Below, one piece after another: positions 27,176 to 28,438 of a stretch of DNA of 28,438 bases. A model generated the notes under the pieces. The model was not told where the DNA came from, made no database searches, and saw nothing but the letters and a program-made list of their open reading frames with translations. Source of the stretch: a virus. The stretch covers positions 1-28,438 of IMG/VR virus record IMGVR_UViG_3300046542_000245; one strand, 5' to 3'. Position 1 is the first letter of the stretch, and each line of letters begins with the position of its first letter. A program made the position numbers and the translations under genes.

Positions 27176-28438
27176 TGCTGTCCTTTCTGCGCCTCTTCGT
27201 CGGCGCTATGTCTTTTCGCGATGATCGCCTCGTAGGTTTCGTCGCCGTAGGCTTCCCAGCATTGAGTCGCGGGGAACGCGCCGCGTGAGCCTTCCTTCGC
27301 CTCGATGTACCAAGACACGTAGCCAGGAGGTGGCGGGATGCAGCGCAGCCAAATGTGCTTGGGCATGCCGAGCGGCCAGTCGTAGCCATCAGCACGCACA
27401 TGGCGCATGAACTCGTCGGGGTCGTGGTGGCCCTTCGACATCAGCGTGTACGTGTCCTCGCCAACGTTCTGGATATCGAGCGGGTAAGTGCGCTTAGACG
27501 CGCGAACTATCGGGATTCCTCGGCATCCGTCTTTCATTCGATCATAAACGGTGCGGTCGCCGAACAGGCGCATCCACGGCCCGCGCGTTGCGGCTTGCGC
27601 CAGCGTTTCCAGCTTATCGAGGTCGATGCCTTCCACGCTGCCGCCTGCTGCGCGCGCATCGTCGCGTTCTTTGTACAGCCTGTTGATGCGGTCGATGGCG
27701 AACTGGAACACCGTGTACGGGAGCCTCGTTACGATTTGCAGGCGGTCCCGAAGTTCGGCCAGCTTGTCCCAATCATCCTGCTCCATCGGATCGAACCTGC
27801 CATCAGCAGCGCGTGCCTGTGCCAGCTTGGCGAGCACGAAGGCGTCGATGTGGGCGATGAGGGCGCGCTTCGATGCCGCTTGCTCGCTTTCCTGAGTCTC
27901 AGTGCTCACTGGTGAGGCCGTAAGGAATTCGACTAGCAAGCCGATGAATTCGCGCGATTCAATCGTCTCCCCGCCCATCTTGCAGAGAATGTTGTCCATC
28001 GCGCAGTTACCCGTAACAGCCATACAGCCTGCTCCGCCATTCGCTGGGTCAGTGCACCCGTTCGGGCATTGAACTTTGCTGTGTTCGCCACGTAAGTCAT
28101 TGATTTTGATTGCAATATCAAAGTTTTGCGGGGCTGCGCAGTCAGCTAGGGCCAGCCGTTCACACAGCGGCGGCTCATCATCGCTCTCAGCCCCGCCCAG
28201 CTTGCTCATCATGTTGACGTCACGCCCAAAGTCAGTATCCATGCGGGTTTCGGCGGTTTCGTGGGCGTTTTCCGCGCTGGATGACGTCGCGCCTTTTTCC
28301 TCTGCCTGGCGCATCATGTGGGCGTGGTAGGTGCGGAGCTTGAGAGCGTATGTCCGCCATTGCATCTTGTTGCGCTCTGCGACCTGTAACTTCTGCCATG
28401 TGGATCGGTAGTCGGCGTCCCAATCATCCGGAGTGGTC
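27172..28438 (-). CDS. Ead/Ea22-like early protein, 5' end cut by window edge
   Basis: At least 422 residues; the frame remains open to the right edge, so the apparent start at 28365 is internal. The N-terminal visible part is charged and helical (DDWDADYRSTWQKLQVAERN). A cysteine-containing stretch (QCPNGCTDPANGGAGC, then CAMDNILCKMGGE) may bind a metal. Near residue 300 the DLDKLETLAQAATRGPW motif marks the Ea22-type module, followed by PKHIWLRCIPPPPGYVSW and a conserved ATQCWEAYGDETYEAIIAK end. It is probably a mosaic of phage early modules. The stop overlaps the next gene (ATGA at 27172-27175). Function unknown. Confidence 0.78.
   Translation of the reverse strand, partial: TTPDDWDADYRSTWQKLQVAERNKMQWRTYALKLRTYHAHMMRQAEEKGATSSSAENAHETAETRMDTDFGRDVNMMSKLGGAESDDEPPLCERLALADCAAPQNFDIAIKINDLRGEHSKVQCPNGCTDPANGGAGCMAVTGNCAMDNILCKMGGETIESREFIGLLVEFLTASPVSTETQESEQAASKRALIAHIDAFVLAKLAQARAADGRFDPMEQDDWDKLAELRDRLQIVTRLPYTVFQFAIDRINRLYKERDDARAAGGSVEGIDLDKLETLAQAATRGPWMRLFGDRTVYDRMKDGCRGIPIVRASKRTYPLDIQNVGEDTYTLMSKGHHDPDEFMRHVRADGYDWPLGMPKHIWLRCIPPPPGYVSWYIEAKEGSRGAFPATQCWEAYGDETYEAIIAKRHSADEEAQKGQQ

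Noticed and set aside
1-28438. CRISPR arrays, tRNA or rRNA genes, insertion sequences
   Set aside because: No regularly spaced repeats, no cloverleaf-like sequence and no transposase or terminal inverted repeats were seen; the three 26-bp hairpins are far apart and not an array.

Overview
The window is a contiguous stretch of a lambda-like siphophage or prophage genome in a GC-rich Gram-negative host. The base composition, the P4-type integrase, the BPSL0067/STY0301-like gene pair and the style of the early genes suggest a Betaproteobacterium, perhaps of the Massilia/Duganella/Janthinobacterium group. That placement is inference, because no host gene is visible.

Layout. Positions 1-21000, all on the + strand, form a late operon in classical order. 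A cut-off phage structural-type gene is followed by the terminase small (Nu1-like) and large (GpA-like) subunits, a small Mor-like protein, gpW, the portal, and a ClpP-type protease fused to the major capsid protein with an internal start. Next come a DUF2190 decoration protein, an FII-like joiner, a probable tail terminator, a small linker gene and the tail tube. The tail assembly chaperone pair is joined by a -1 frameshift, and is followed by the tape measure, host-contact and fibre genes, and a permuted NlpC/P60-like hydrolase. The lysis cassette has a membrane/coiled-coil protein, a holin, a SAR endolysin, a 46-aa membrane protein and nested Rz/Rz1 spanins. A D12-class DNA adenine methylase (21134-21922) stands as an accessory gene with its own AT-rich leader.

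Positions 21919-23625 are on the - strand and hold accessory genes: a BPSL0067-like Cys/His hydrolase overlapping an exported STY0301-like protein (a candidate effector/immunity pair), and several small genes. Positions 23626-24137 carry no gene but hold reiterated GTTGGTAY motifs, probably the integrase arm/att region. They are followed by the tyrosine integrase (+), a convergent AlpA-type regulator (-), a palindromic operator over a promoter, and a tightly overlapping - strand early operon that runs off the right edge.

How it works together. The late operon packages DNA, builds head and tail, and lyses the cell. The integrase and AlpA handle integration and excision. The early - strand genes are mostly small proteins of unknown role. 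Because the integrase lies between the late and early modules with no host DNA visible, the window shows either phage order with an uninterrupted attP or two abutting prophages.

The most notable unexplained structures are an identical 26-bp hairpin at three module boundaries (3505, 5439, 19066), three C(UNCG)G-capped hairpins after the portal, capsid and tail-tube genes, the effector/immunity-like pair with an inverted repeat over its ribosome binding site, and the tandem operators near 25.85 kb.
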